A DNA stretch of 64,000 bases, from NCBI GenBank assembly GCA_002449765.1, contig DJXN01000013.1, positions 1-64,000 on the forward strand, read 5' to 3'. The position numbers were made by a program, and so were the translations under genes. The DNA comes from Fibrobacter sp. UBA7003. GTDB taxonomy: Bacteria > Fibrobacterota > Fibrobacteria > Fibrobacterales > Fibrobacteraceae. Positions 7,703-16,458 of this stretch are shown here, one piece after another (within the stretch, counting starts at the first letter, position 1; the number at the start of each line of letters is the position of its first letter). The notes below the pieces were generated by a model that did no database searches, was not told the DNA's origin, and was given only the letters and a program-made list of their open reading frames with translations.

Positions 7703-9070
7703 CTAGGCCGCTTCGCTCTTCGCCTCTTCGGTTTCGTTATGCGGCTTTGACACGATGTTCATGTATATCGTACCGAGGATTGCCGCGCAGAAGCTTCCGA
7801 GCAAGATGCCGAGTTTCGCGGAATCCTGGCGGTCGCCCACGTCGAAGGCGAGGTTCGCGACAAATAGCGCCATGGTAAAGCCGATACCCGCGAGCATACC
7901 GCCGCCCCACAGCACCTTCCAGCTGTAGCTGGGTTTCACCGACACGCCAATCTTCACGGCGAGCAGGCTGAAGAGGAATATGCCGATGGGTTTGCCGAGG
8001 ATAAGCGCAAGCGCGACCGCACCCATCACGGGGACTTCCACGCCGCCGAGTTTGATTTCGACACCCGCGTTGCTGAGCGCGAACAGCGGCATGATGAAGA
8101 AGTTCACCCACGGCACGAGTGGCTTGAAGAAGCGTTCCTGCATCGAGATGCTCTCGCGTGCACCGCGCTTCAAGAGCGTAAACACCTCGTACTGTTCGTT
8201 GCGGTCCTTGGCCTCGCCCGAAAGCGCACCGCCGACGCTACCCGCAAAGTGGGCGAGCTTGCCCTTCGCGAGCACAGGCTTCGCCGGAACCGAGAGCCCG
8301 AGCAGCACGCCCGCGATAGTCGGGTGCACGCCGCTCTTCACGAAGAACGCCCAGACAGAAATCCCTATCAGGCCGTGCAGGAGCAGGTTGCGGACCCCGA
8401 TGCGGAACAGCACGTTGATAAGCACGAGCAGGGCAAAGCCGGTACCGAGGGCGATGAAGTTGATGCCGTCTCCGCTCGGGTAGCCAATCGCAATAACGAG
8501 AATTGCGCCGATGTCGTCGGCAATGGCGAGGGTCAGGATCATCACGCGGAGCGCATGCGGCACCTTCTTGCCGAGAATGGCCATGCAGCCCACCACGAAT
8601 GCGATATCGGTCGCCGTCGGGACGCCCCATCCGTGTGTGGCGCTGTTGTCGCCATGCGGGCAAAGGAGCAGGTATATGAGTGCAGGGAAAAGCATACCGC
8701 CCGCAGCGGCAATCACGGGCAGGCTCGCCGCCTTGGGGTTCCGGAGTTCGCCGTAGGTCATCTCGCCCTTGACTTCGAGGCCGATATTGAAGAAGAATAC
8801 CGTCATCATCGCGTCGTTGATGAGCCAGTGCAGGTCGGCGGAACCGACCCAGCTGCCTATCGTGAGCGCGAACGGCATGTGCCAAAAGTGATGGTATGTT
8901 TCGGGACTCAGGTTGGCCCAGAGGAGGGCCGCTAGCGTCATGATGATAAGGACGATGCCGCCGGTCGTTTCCACCTTCATCAGGCGTTCTATCGGAGTTA
9001 TAATCTTCCGGACGGGGGTTTCCGGGAACAAATCTTCAATCTTGTCGCTGCTGGTGACTCTTGCGGACAT
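7703..9070 (-). CDS. nhaA: Na+/H+ antiporter NhaA
   Basis: 455 residues, longer than E. coli NhaA (388) mainly because of a cytoplasmic insertion around GSVGGALSGEAKDRNEQYEV and a polar C-terminal tail. The hallmark helices are present: MTVFFFNIGLEVKGEM in the first half and LTLAIADDIGAILVIA carrying the paired Asp residues that bind Na+ and H+. It uses the proton gradient to expel sodium at the inner membrane and controls internal pH, which suits a rumen or gut organism. The ATG at 9070 encodes MSARVTSSDK, a hydrophilic start before the first helix. A roughly 110-bp region upstream separates it from the murJ stop and should hold its promoter; I could not identify one with confidence. Confidence 0.95.
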   Translation of the reverse strand: MSARVTSSDKIEDLFPETPVRKIITPIERLMKVETTGGIVLIIMTLAALLWANLSPETYHHFWHMPFALTIGSWVGSADLHWLINDAMMTVFFFNIGLEVKGEMTYGELRNPKAASLPVIAAAGGMLFPALIYLLLCPHGDNSATHGWGVPTATDIAFVVGCMAILGKKVPHALRVMILTLAIADDIGAILVIAIGYPSGDGINFIALGTGFALLVLINVLFRIGVRNLLLHGLIGISVWAFFVKSGVHPTIAGVLLGLSVPAKPVLAKGKLAHFAGSVGGALSGEAKDRNEQYEVFTLLKRGARESISMQERFFKPLVPWVNFFIMPLFALSNAGVEIKLGGVEVPVMGAVALALILGKPIGIFLFSLLAVKIGVSVKPSYSWKVLWGGGMLAGIGFTMALFVANLAFDVGDRQDSAKLGILLGSFCAAILGTIYMNIVSKPHNETEEAKSEAA

Positions 9071-9183
9071 ATCTACCTATAGGTGTTGGATGGTTGTTCG
9101 ACCTTTCACTTACTAAAATAATCATTTTTTGGAAAGACGGTAGACGTCTCCCGTACAAATGGCGTTATTTGGGCGACAAAGCG

Positions 9184-10776
9184 CTACTTTGCGAGGTGCA
9201 GCTTGCGGAGTACCTTGCCCAGGAGCTCGTTCAGGATGTCCTTCGCGTCCTTGCTGCCGAGGTAGCGCTGCACGATGAGCGTGAGCGTGAAGAGCGCAAG
9301 GCCCGCCGCACAGGCATAGATGACGAGCACCACGAGACTTGTATTGCGGACAAACTCTCCCGACACGCGGTCGAGGCCCACGGCGGCACAGATCATGATA
9401 CCGAAGGCGACAAGCGCGCGGAGCATGTTGAGGAGGGCGTCCTTCATGCCGTCGGTCCCGTTTTTCTTGGCCCACATGAAAATCATCGAGATGACCTGGA
9501 GAATTGCTCCCGTGGCGCCGACGATGGGGACGCTCTTGATGCCGAGCCCCGCTTCGGGAGCGCCGAGCAGAATATAGGCGGGGATGGTTGCCGCGAAGAT
9601 GCCGGTGTTGAGCAGCGTCGGCACCCACATGCGCTCGCAGGCGTAGAAACTGCGGACGAGCACCGCCTGGAGGCAGAGCCCGAGGCTCACGGGCAGGTAC
9701 CAGCGGAGGATTTCGGAAATGGCTTCGGTAGTTTCGCGCTGGAAGGCGCCACGCTCGAAGAGGATGCGCACCGCAGGGAAGCTGAGCGCCCACACGGCAA
9801 CCACTGCCGGAATCAAAATGCAGAACATGCGCGAGAGGCTCTTCCAGATTTTGCGGTTGAGCTGCCCGAAATCGCCCTCCTTCACGAGGCGCGCCATGTC
9901 GGGGTAGCTCGTGACGGATACGGAGAACCCGAATACCGCCACCAGCGTGTACATGACGCGGTAGGCGTAGTTGAGGCTCGAGATGCCTCCCGTGCCGAAG
10001 TTCGCGCCGAAGCTACGGATGATGAATTCGAGCCCGAACATGGAGCCCACGCCCAGTGACATCGGCAACATCATCTTGAAGTAGCGCACGATATCCGGGT
10101 GTGTCGGCTGGATGATGAGGTCGTAGTGCACGCCTCCGCGCTTTGCGCCGAAAATCTGGAGTGCGAAGAACCCGATGAACGCTCCGACCGGGACGCCCCA
10201 GGCGAACCCTTCGAGGCCGTAGTCTGTTCCGGTGTACCTGGTGAGCGCGATGCCCGCGGCGCCGCCCCCGACAATCGCCACGTTGTAGATGAGGCCGGTG
10301 AGCGATGGAATCAGGAACTGCTTGCGCGTGTGCTGTACGGCGACAAGGATGCTGCCCACGAAGATGAATATCTGGCCCGGCAGGATGATGCGGCCGTAGT
10401 AGGTGGCGCGCTCGATGAGTTCCGGGGTGGCGCCCTCGACGGTCAGGAGCTGCAGGAGTTCCTTCATCCAGATGAATGCAGGAACCACGAGGATCAGGAG
10501 CACGAGGCCGAAGGTGTTCAGCACGTTGCTGAAAAATTTCCATCCGCCCTTCTCGTCGCCCGCGACCTTGTAGCCCGTGAAAATCGGGATGAAGATGATG
10601 GAAAGGAACCCGGTACTCACCACATGGTTGAGGATATCGGGAATCATGAAGGCGAGGTCGAGCGCGTTCTTCTCGAGCGAGACGCCCGCGGCGTGCGCAA
10701 GGAGCATTTCGCGGAAGATTCCGAGCACGCGGCTCAGGAGCATGGAAACGGCGACGATGATGGCGGCTTTGTTCAT
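9184..10776 (-). CDS. murJ: Lipid II flippase MurJ
   Basis: 530 residues with about 14 hydrophobic helices. The start MNKAAIIVAVSMLLSRVLGIFREMLLA is characteristic of the MurJ/MviN family, including the SRxxGxxR segment, and FIPIFT follows in the next helix. MurJ moves lipid-linked peptidoglycan precursor (lipid II) from the cytoplasmic to the periplasmic leaflet and belongs to the MOP superfamily. It is a different gene from the Wzx-like flippase at 52511-54058, which is shorter and sits in the polysaccharide locus. It starts 12 bp after the end of the upstream ImmA/IrrE-like gene on the same strand, so the two are probably co-transcribed. Confidence 0.94.
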   Translation of the reverse strand: MNKAAIIVAVSMLLSRVLGIFREMLLAHAAGVSLEKNALDLAFMIPDILNHVVSTGFLSIIFIPIFTGYKVAGDEKGGWKFFSNVLNTFGLVLLILVVPAFIWMKELLQLLTVEGATPELIERATYYGRIILPGQIFIFVGSILVAVQHTRKQFLIPSLTGLIYNVAIVGGGAAGIALTRYTGTDYGLEGFAWGVPVGAFIGFFALQIFGAKRGGVHYDLIIQPTHPDIVRYFKMMLPMSLGVGSMFGLEFIIRSFGANFGTGGISSLNYAYRVMYTLVAVFGFSVSVTSYPDMARLVKEGDFGQLNRKIWKSLSRMFCILIPAVVAVWALSFPAVRILFERGAFQRETTEAISEILRWYLPVSLGLCLQAVLVRSFYACERMWVPTLLNTGIFAATIPAYILLGAPEAGLGIKSVPIVGATGAILQVISMIFMWAKKNGTDGMKDALLNMLRALVAFGIMICAAVGLDRVSGEFVRNTSLVVLVIYACAAGLALFTLTLIVQRYLGSKDAKDILNELLGKVLRKLHLAK

Positions 10777-10788
10777 AGAAATCTTTGC

Positions 10789-11790
10789 CTATACGGCAAC
10801 CTTGAAATCGTTCAGGAGAGTGCGATGCGGAAGCTTCCCCTGCTGCTGCAGGCGTTCCACGAGGATTCCGGGGCGCACGCGGAGCGTACGGGAGAAATAG
10901 CGGATGCAGCGGTCTTCCTCGAAACGGCCGCAGCAGATGAGCCTGCATTCGTCGGCTTCGGGAAGCAGCAGGTCGCCTGCAAACTTCTGTGCTTCGGCGT
11001 CCTGGGTATTTTGCGTCGGGGATGCTGGGGCGTTGCATGGGGCGACAAGGAAGGAGGAACGCCTGCGCGGGTGTGCAGCGATATGCCATGCGGTACGGCA
11101 TATGCTTTCGAGCAACACAGAATCGTTTATCCTCGATGTGGAAGCCTGGATAAAGGGGATGTCTCCGATCCAGAAGCTAGCGCAGGTGGGGTATGGCGCG
11201 GCGATGAATGGATCCACCTCGATGTATCCGATGCCGCTGTCGCGCAGTGCTTTTGCGATCGCGGAACGCAGGCCGCCTCCCGAATTGCGCGTGAGCGTTT
11301 TCAGGTTGCGGGCGAGGAGGTCCTTGTCGACCGCGAATGTCGATTTGGACTTGGCGGCATCTGCGGATGCGAGCGTTTCGCCGATGCGGATCCATGCGGC
11401 GTAGACCTGGGGCGCCACGCTGTCGAGCGTAAAGGTGTAAGTCTTGTCGAAGCCTTCGCGTCCGCCGACTCCCATGAACCGGAGTACGTCGCGCACGGAG
11501 CCTGCCCCGCACGTTCCGTGCGGGAGGAGCCCGCGTTTCTGGAGGGCCTTCACGGGGAACCTGCGTATCCAGGGGAGCAGCTGTTCGGCCCAGGCCCTCT
11601 CCTCGCGGGCGGAACGCGGCTCGTAGCCTTCGAGCTTTGCTCCGAAGGCTACCCAGGCTCCGTGCGCGATTCGCGACCAGTTTCCGGCATACCGCAGTTC
11701 GCTCATGGTACACCCGAGACGCTGGCAGAACATTTCTTGCGAAATGCGCTCCCGCTTGCAACAGTCTTGGATGCTCCTTTTAAAATCCAT
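10789..11790 (-). CDS. HTH-containing ImmA/IrrE-like protein with degenerate zinc motif
   Basis: 333 residues. The N terminus (about 1-50) resembles an XRE-type helix-turn-helix (RERISQEMFCQRLGCTMSEL). The C-terminal part resembles the ImmA/IrrE peptidase fold: a helix TAWHIAAH where family members carry HExxH, then AEAQKFAGDLLLP (the usual ANxFAxxLLMP helix), then FSRTLRVRPGILVERLQQQG. His236 and His240 are present but the catalytic Glu is replaced by Ile, so proteolysis is unlikely as written. Active relatives cleave repressors. It ends 12 bp before murJ and is divergent from the outer-membrane protein gene at 11870. A regulatory, non-proteolytic role is inferred. Confidence in the fold is moderate. 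Confidence 0.68.
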   Translation of the reverse strand: MDFKRSIQDCCKRERISQEMFCQRLGCTMSELRYAGNWSRIAHGAWVAFGAKLEGYEPRSAREERAWAEQLLPWIRRFPVKALQKRGLLPHGTCGAGSVRDVLRFMGVGGREGFDKTYTFTLDSVAPQVYAAWIRIGETLASADAAKSKSTFAVDKDLLARNLKTLTRNSGGGLRSAIAKALRDSGIGYIEVDPFIAAPYPTCASFWIGDIPFIQASTSRINDSVLLESICRTAWHIAAHPRRRSSFLVAPCNAPASPTQNTQDAEAQKFAGDLLLPEADECRLICCGRFEEDRCIRYFSRTLRVRPGILVERLQQQGKLPHRTLLNDFKVAV

Positions 11791-11869
11791 GGCTAAAAAA
11801 TACCTTTTTTTGAAGATTATCGGACAAGTGATGCTCCACTATTGCTTTTTTTGTTTGTATTTTATGGAT

Positions 11870-12907
11870 ATGAAAAAGACTCTCGCTTTCGCCGTTTCGA
11901 TGGCCGCGGCAGCCTTCGCTGCCGATGTTCAAGTTGTTGCCCCATCCGGTGCCGATTTCTCTCCCGATGCTCCCCAGATCGTGAACTCGCTCGTGCGTGC
12001 AGCAGTGAGCCAGTCCGGAAACACTCCGGTGGAAGACAGCACCGAGATTCAGCTCCGCACGAATATCATGACGATGGGTTCCTCCTATATCGTCGTATGC
12101 GAGCAGGCCAAGGCGGGCGTGGTTGTCGGTTCGGGAAAGCAGAAGGCGGCGAGCGTCGATGCCCTCGACGCGGCAATCGAGCAGGCGGTACTTTCGGCGC
12201 TGGGCGAAAAGAAGCCCGAAGCCCCGGCCGAACCCGCGCCTGAGCCGGTCGCGGCGGCACCTGCTCCGCAGCCTGCCGCAGATTCTGCCACCGCGCCGAA
12301 AAAGGAACCGCTCCCCGTGAACACTTCTGTCGTCACTGTCGAGGTCGAGGAAGCCCCTGCCGCGAAAACCGAGGAACCTGTCGGCGAAAAACGCCCGACA
12401 CGCAACTACAACAGTTTCGGCGTGGGTGCCGCGATATGGCATAACTACGACTACTTCGCAAATCCCAAGGATATAAAGGACGGCAAGGACAGGGACGAGG
12501 AACGCTCCTGGAACGCTACCTTCGCTTTCCACTACGCAAGGATTTTCGAGGTCTCCGCGCATGCGGCCATCACCATGGTGAACAACACGAACTTTGTCGT
12601 CGGCAAGGGCTGGGAACTTCACGACGTGTTCCTTATCGGCGCCCGCTACTACACGAGCACAGGAGCCGTTTCTCCGTTCTTCGGGGGCGGCTTCGGCATC
12701 GGAGGACAGCTGGACTTCCACTACGAGAATTTTGACGAAGTCGTCGCCTTGGGCCTGGCTGGCGGACTCGAAGCCGGTATCGTCCTCTTCCGCAATTCGG
12801 CGCTGCAGCTGGAACTCGGCGTGGCATGGGACGCCCTGTGGGATGAATTCGAGTCGTTCAAGCGCCGTTTCGGTTCCGGTACGGCCTATATCGCCCTGAA
12901 CTATTAG
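11870..12907 (+). CDS. Putative outer-membrane beta-barrel protein
   Basis: 345 residues with a Sec signal peptide (MKKTLAFAVSMAAAAFA). The mature N-terminal third resembles a small periplasmic domain with SLVRAAVSQSG and an element repeatedly rich in Ala/Val. A Pro/Ala/Glu linker follows (about 105-165). The last 175 residues have alternating hydrophobic and aromatic strands with GFGIGGQLDF and LQLELGVAWD, ending in an aromatic residue (YIALNY), as expected of an outer-membrane barrel. I chose the ATG at 11870 because it gives a clean signal; an ATG six bases earlier is possible. It is divergent from the ImmA-like gene, so the 80 bp between them must hold both promoters. Function is unknown. 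Confidence 0.68.
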   Translation: MKKTLAFAVSMAAAAFAADVQVVAPSGADFSPDAPQIVNSLVRAAVSQSGNTPVEDSTEIQLRTNIMTMGSSYIVVCEQAKAGVVVGSGKQKAASVDALDAAIEQAVLSALGEKKPEAPAEPAPEPVAAAPAPQPAADSATAPKKEPLPVNTSVVTVEVEEAPAAKTEEPVGEKRPTRNYNSFGVGAAIWHNYDYFANPKDIKDGKDRDEERSWNATFAFHYARIFEVSAHAAITMVNNTNFVVGKGWELHDVFLIGARYYTSTGAVSPFFGGGFGIGGQLDFHYENFDEVVALGLAGGLEAGIVLFRNSALQLELGVAWDALWDEFESFKRRFGSGTAYIALNY

Positions 12908-12947
12908 ACCTTAAATAGGCCCGAAATAGGCCCCCAAAAGTCCACAT

Positions 12948-12976
12948 TTGACAATCCCCAGTTGTTAGGGTATATT
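12948..12976 (+). promoter_or_regulatory. Sigma-70-type promoter of the GH30 gene
   Basis: TTGACA at 12948-12953, a 17-base spacer and TATATT at 12971-12976, about 50 bp before the start codon of the secreted glycosidase. It is the best-matching promoter in the window. Confidence 0.7.
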
Positions 12977-13024
12977 TATAATCAGGCTATGTAAAATAAC
13001 ATGGCGCAAGAAAGGGATTGGTTT

Positions 13025-14986
13025 ATGAAAAAAAGGAATTTTGGAGTATCCGGCGCGGTTCTGGCGATGGCGGCGTTTGTCGCGGGCCTCGCGGGTATCG
13101 TTTCTCCCGCACATGCACAGACCAAGGTCGTTGTTGACCCCGGCAAAAAGTACCAGGTTTTCGAGGGCTGGGGCACAAGCCTCTGCTGGTGGGCCGTAAA
13201 GGCGGGCGCCTGGAGCGAGGCGAACCGCAGCAAGCTTCTGGGTGCGATTGCCGACCCCGATACGGGTCTGGGCTACACAATTTTCCGCTACAACATCGGC
13301 GGCGGCGACCAACCGGGCCATAATCACCTCACGAAGGGCGACGGCGGTGCGAACGTTCCCGGCTACAAGCCTACTGAAAAGGGAAGTTACGACTGGACGG
13401 CCGACCCGTACCAGCGCACGATTGCGATTGAACTTTCCAAGCGCGTAAAGGACCCGATTTTCGAGGCATTCAGCAATTCGCCCCCGTGGTGGATGACGAA
13501 GAGCGGCTGCGTCTCGGGCTCTAGCGACGGCAGCGACAACCTCAAGGAAGACTATTTCGACGACTTCGCGGACTACCTCTCCGAAGTGGCGCTGCACTTC
13601 AAGAAGGAATGGGGAATTACGTTCCGTACGGTGGAACCGTTCAACGAGCCGAGTGCCGGCTGGTGGAAGTCCAATGGCGGGCAGGAAGGTTGCGGGTTCA
13701 AGAACAACCAGACGAAGATGATTGTGGAACTCGGCAAGGCGCTTCAGAAGAAGGGCCTGTTCCCAGAGACTTCGGTGAGTGCCGCCGACGAGACGAACAT
13801 TGGCGATGCCCTGAACCAGTTCAACAAGTACAGCGGCGAAGCGCTCTCTTACATGTTCCAGGTGAACACGCACAGCTATTCCGGCGGCGATAACCGCGCC
13901 AAACTTTTCAATGCGGCGTTCGCGAAAGACAAGAAGGTTTGGCAGTCCGAAACGGGCCCGCTTCACAAGAGCGGCGACGAGAACATTGCGCTCTGGATGG
14001 CGGGCGTGATTTTGGCAGACCTGCGCGATATGAAGGCGAGTGCCTGGGTGGACTGGCAGATTGGCGACCCGGCCGAGAACTGGCGTAGCCTCGCGCTGAA
14101 CCACAGCAAGCAGACTTTCAGCCCGAACGCGCGCTACTACATGCATGCCGCATTCAGCCGTTACATTCGTCCGGGCTCCCGCATTATTGATAGCGACAAC
14201 GGCAACACTCTCGCGGCACTCACGCCCGAGGGAGCGCTGGTGCTTATCGTGCGCAATAGCGGTTCTAGCGACGTGAAGTATGAATTTGATTTGGGTGAAT
14301 TCGTGAAGATTGGCACGAGCGCGAAGGTGGTGCGGTTCGAACTGCCGGGCAGCCTCACCAAGCAATCCGATATCGTGGTTTCGGGCAAGGCGCTTTCGAT
14401 GACCGCGAAGTCCAACACGATTACCACGATGGTGATTGACGGCGCCGAGGGTGGCGCTTGCAAGCCGGATTCCATCATCCCGTATTCGAAAATCAACAAT
14501 AACGAGGGCTGGTCCACTGCGACCGAAATCTCGCTTTCCAAGGGCGATTCGCTTTCGATCGGCCCGCACCCGTGGGAAGGCGGGCGCTGGCTGTGGAGCG
14601 GCCCGAACAGCTTTACCTCTACGAACCGTGAAATCCACCTCGGCAAGATGGACGGCACCATGAGCGGCTACTACAAGGCGGTCCACACGAACGCCTCGGG
14701 CTGCGAAGGCTCCGTGACCTTCAAGGTGGTGGTGGACGATCCGGCACACCCCTTCGTGGAACCGGATACGAGCGTGAACGACACCGGCGTCACGGACACT
14801 TCGGTGGCGATAGGCCTGCGCGGTCTTGCCGGTGAACTGGACGCAAGCAAGCTCAATGCGAACGAGCCTGTCCAGGTATTTGACATGCAGGGACGTTTCC
14901 TTGGCACGTCGCTGAAGCGGATCCGGCTCCCCGGCGTGTACATCGTGAGGCAGGGCGTGCAAATCCACCGCGTCCGGATACAGTAA
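13025..14986 (+). CDS. Secreted GH30-family glycoside hydrolase
   Basis: 653 residues. Signal peptide (about 1-35), then a clan-A TIM-barrel glycosidase with FEGWGTSLCWWA at the start, FRYNIGGGDQ, and SNSPPWWMT. Glu208 in EPFNEP is the probable acid/base and Glu309 in WQSETG the nucleophile, as in GH30. A beta side domain follows. Then comes an Ig- or CBM-like module (about 485-585) with SIGPHPWEGGRWLWSGPNSF, a Thr/Asp-rich linker and a C-terminal tail (VFDMQGRFLGTS...LPGVYIVR) that looks like a type-9-style sorting domain. GH30 enzymes act on beta-1,6- or beta-1,4-linked hemicellulosic sugars such as galactan or glucuronoxylan; the target is not resolved. The ATG at 13025 was chosen for its AAAGGGA ribosome site. 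It has its own promoter. Confidence 0.9.
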   Translation: MKKRNFGVSGAVLAMAAFVAGLAGIVSPAHAQTKVVVDPGKKYQVFEGWGTSLCWWAVKAGAWSEANRSKLLGAIADPDTGLGYTIFRYNIGGGDQPGHNHLTKGDGGANVPGYKPTEKGSYDWTADPYQRTIAIELSKRVKDPIFEAFSNSPPWWMTKSGCVSGSSDGSDNLKEDYFDDFADYLSEVALHFKKEWGITFRTVEPFNEPSAGWWKSNGGQEGCGFKNNQTKMIVELGKALQKKGLFPETSVSAADETNIGDALNQFNKYSGEALSYMFQVNTHSYSGGDNRAKLFNAAFAKDKKVWQSETGPLHKSGDENIALWMAGVILADLRDMKASAWVDWQIGDPAENWRSLALNHSKQTFSPNARYYMHAAFSRYIRPGSRIIDSDNGNTLAALTPEGALVLIVRNSGSSDVKYEFDLGEFVKIGTSAKVVRFELPGSLTKQSDIVVSGKALSMTAKSNTITTMVIDGAEGGACKPDSIIPYSKINNNEGWSTATEISLSKGDSLSIGPHPWEGGRWLWSGPNSFTSTNREIHLGKMDGTMSGYYKAVHTNASGCEGSVTFKVVVDDPAHPFVEPDTSVNDTGVTDTSVAIGLRGLAGELDASKLNANEPVQVFDMQGRFLGTSLKRIRLPGVYIVRQGVQIHRVRIQ

Positions 14987-15022
14987 AAACCGGTCCGTAG
15001 TTTTTTTGCTATTCTTTTGCGC

Positions 15023-15802
15023 ATGTTTTTGGAGAGCGTTGCGCAAAGGGTGATTCTTGCCTTGATGGCCGTGTTTCTTGTCGTCACTACGGGCAAGGAC
15101 TGGTATGATTTCTACACCTGCGGCGCCGTTGGCCAGTGCCTTGCCGATGCGGGAACGCTGCAGTTCATTACCAAGTTCTCGATGTCGCTGCTGCTTACGG
15201 TGATGGCGTTCGTCGTGTCGCGCGACGCCTTTTCGCAACGCGACGGCAGGCTGCTCCGGGTCGCGTTCGTCTTCTCCTTCCTCGCCGACACGAGTTTCAG
15301 CGTCATCAAGCTTGTCGTGCCTTCCGAGCACGACCTCAGCGACGTCCTCGGTATCGCGCTCTTCATGGTCTTCCAGATGTTGCTTATCTACAGGCATTCG
15401 CGAATATCCGATTCCGACACCAGCAGGCCCTCGGGCCACCTGTTCCTTTGTGGGTTGCTGGGGGCCGCGTCGGGCATTTTCGGCGGGGGAGTGCTTGAAC
15501 TTACGCTCGAAAACGTGACAATCGTAACTGTCGCCGTCTATGGCGTGATCCTTACCATGTCGATGGTGGTGGGCATCCTCGCTCCGCGCAAGGGTTACTT
15601 CCCTGCGAAGAACGCAAGGTGCATCCGCTGGGGCATGGTCGCGTTCTTCGTGGGCGATGTCCTCGTTGGCCTCTCGCTGCTTTCGGGTGAAGACCACGGC
15701 GCCCTGCAGACGGTTTCCGCAATTTCGAAGAACTTCATCTGGTGGTTCTACGTCCCGGCGCAGCTCATGATTATCCGCGCCTGCCAGAAGCCGAAGGCAT
15801 GA
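15023..15802 (+). CDS. Integral membrane protein, YhhN/TMEM86-like
   Basis: 259 residues, with about seven or eight hydrophobic helices and almost no soluble loops. The pattern resembles the YhhN (lysoplasmalogenase-like) family: an early KFSMSLLL helix, FSFLADTSFSV (an Asp in a helix, as in the family GD motif), a late helix WGMVAFFVGDVLVGLSLL with another Gly-Asp, and a final IWWFYVPAQLMII. Eukaryotic relatives cleave vinyl ether lysolipids; bacterial function is uncertain. It is monocistronic, 37 bp after the GH30 gene with no clear terminator between, and is followed by the minus-strand candidate 6S-like RNA. Family assignment is by pattern only. Confidence 0.6.
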   Translation: MFLESVAQRVILALMAVFLVVTTGKDWYDFYTCGAVGQCLADAGTLQFITKFSMSLLLTVMAFVVSRDAFSQRDGRLLRVAFVFSFLADTSFSVIKLVVPSEHDLSDVLGIALFMVFQMLLIYRHSRISDSDTSRPSGHLFLCGLLGAASGIFGGGVLELTLENVTIVTVAVYGVILTMSMVVGILAPRKGYFPAKNARCIRWGMVAFFVGDVLVGLSLLSGEDHGALQTVSAISKNFIWWFYVPAQLMIIRACQKPKA

Positions 15803-15823
15803 CCTTGGGCAAGTTCAGGGTAC

Positions 15824-15989
15824 AAAAAAAGGCATCCGTCACGGTGGAACACTCGAAGCTACTATTCTGAAAAGATAGCAGTGCCTTGTTGTTTCGTTTT
15901 TCACGTCGAAGCGCGCCTAAACTGGACACCAAGAGCCACGAGCTGATTATATCTTGTTAGATCGGGCGTTAATCCGTGCGATGCCTTAT
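15824..15989 (-). ncRNA. Structured small RNA, candidate 6S-like RNA
   Basis: About 165 nt on the minus strand, downstream of zapA. A promoter (TTGATT, 17-base spacer, TATATT) ends seven bases before the predicted 5' end. The ends pair: AAGGCATC (15987-15980) with GATGCCTT (15836-15829), extended by CACGG with CCGTG, then seven Ts, so the closing stem doubles as the terminator. The 3' half contains a hairpin (CTGCTAT with ATAGTAG, 15881-15859), and further pairings put a large internal bubble in the middle. A closing stem, central bubble with a 3'-side hairpin and apical stem is the 6S RNA layout, and zapA-ssrS adjacency is known in Proteobacteria. No decisive conserved sequence was checked, so this could be another RNA family. 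Confidence 0.55.
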
Positions 15990-15995
15990 ATCCCA

Positions 15996-16024
15996 AATAT
16001 ACCTTTATGGGGGCATAAAATCAA
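15996..16024 (-). promoter_or_regulatory. Promoter of the small RNA
   Basis: On the minus strand, TTGATT at 16024-16019 is 17 bases from TATATT at 16001-15996. The predicted transcript starts at about 15989, just ahead of the closing stem of the RNA. The -35 lies in a stretch that also forms a weak AAGCG/CGCTT hairpin after zapA. Confidence 0.6.
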
Positions 16025-16088
16025 GCGAAAAAAGCGCTTAATTTGTATTTTGTCTGTCAGAGTATTGTAAAAATAGGCAAATGGCCGC

Positions 16089-16415
16089 CTACATCCAGTC
16101 GTCAGCTTTCTCGGGGCGGTCGAGCCCTTCGTCGAGCAGGGCCGCCATTTCCTTGATGCTGTTGTTGAGCTCGTCGCGTTCCACCTTGACCTGGTGCAGC
16201 AGTTTCCGCATCTCGAAAAGTTGCTGTCCGAGTTCCAGGGCGAGCAACGCCATCTTCTTGCCCGCTTCTAGCTTGAACCGATCGTAGCTGGCATAGCGCT
16301 CGTCGATGAAGTCGACGATTTCCTTGATGTCCCCGTCGGGAAGGTCAGTCTTGATCTGCAGCCGTTCCTTGGCGACAGTCACGCTGACGGGCCTGTGTAG
16401 ATTCAATTCTGCCAT
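16089..16415 (-). CDS. zapA: Cell division protein ZapA
   Basis: 108 residues: an N-terminal beta-rich head (VSVTVAKERLQIKTDLPDGDIKEI, which binds FtsZ in relatives), the segment VDFIDERYASY close to the family's conserved region, and a long C-terminal helix forming the dimer coiled coil. ZapA promotes FtsZ filament bundling at the septum. It is the second gene of a minus-strand pair, 43 bp after the coiled-coil gene at 16459-17325, and the candidate 6S-like RNA follows it. The C-terminal tail, DEGLDRPEKADDWM, is acidic. Confidence 0.88.
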   Translation of the reverse strand: MAELNLHRPVSVTVAKERLQIKTDLPDGDIKEIVDFIDERYASYDRFKLEAGKKMALLALELGQQLFEMRKLLHQVKVERDELNNSIKEMAALLDEGLDRPEKADDWM

Positions 16416-16458
16416 TATTTCATTCCTACGCCGAATGGATCGTCATCCATCAGCCACC

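Noticed and set aside
12965..15697. Long open frame (about 910 codons) on the minus strand opposite the GH30 gene
   Set aside because: It shadows the GH30 catalytic motifs and the YhhN-like gene; composition is biased and no domain is visible.
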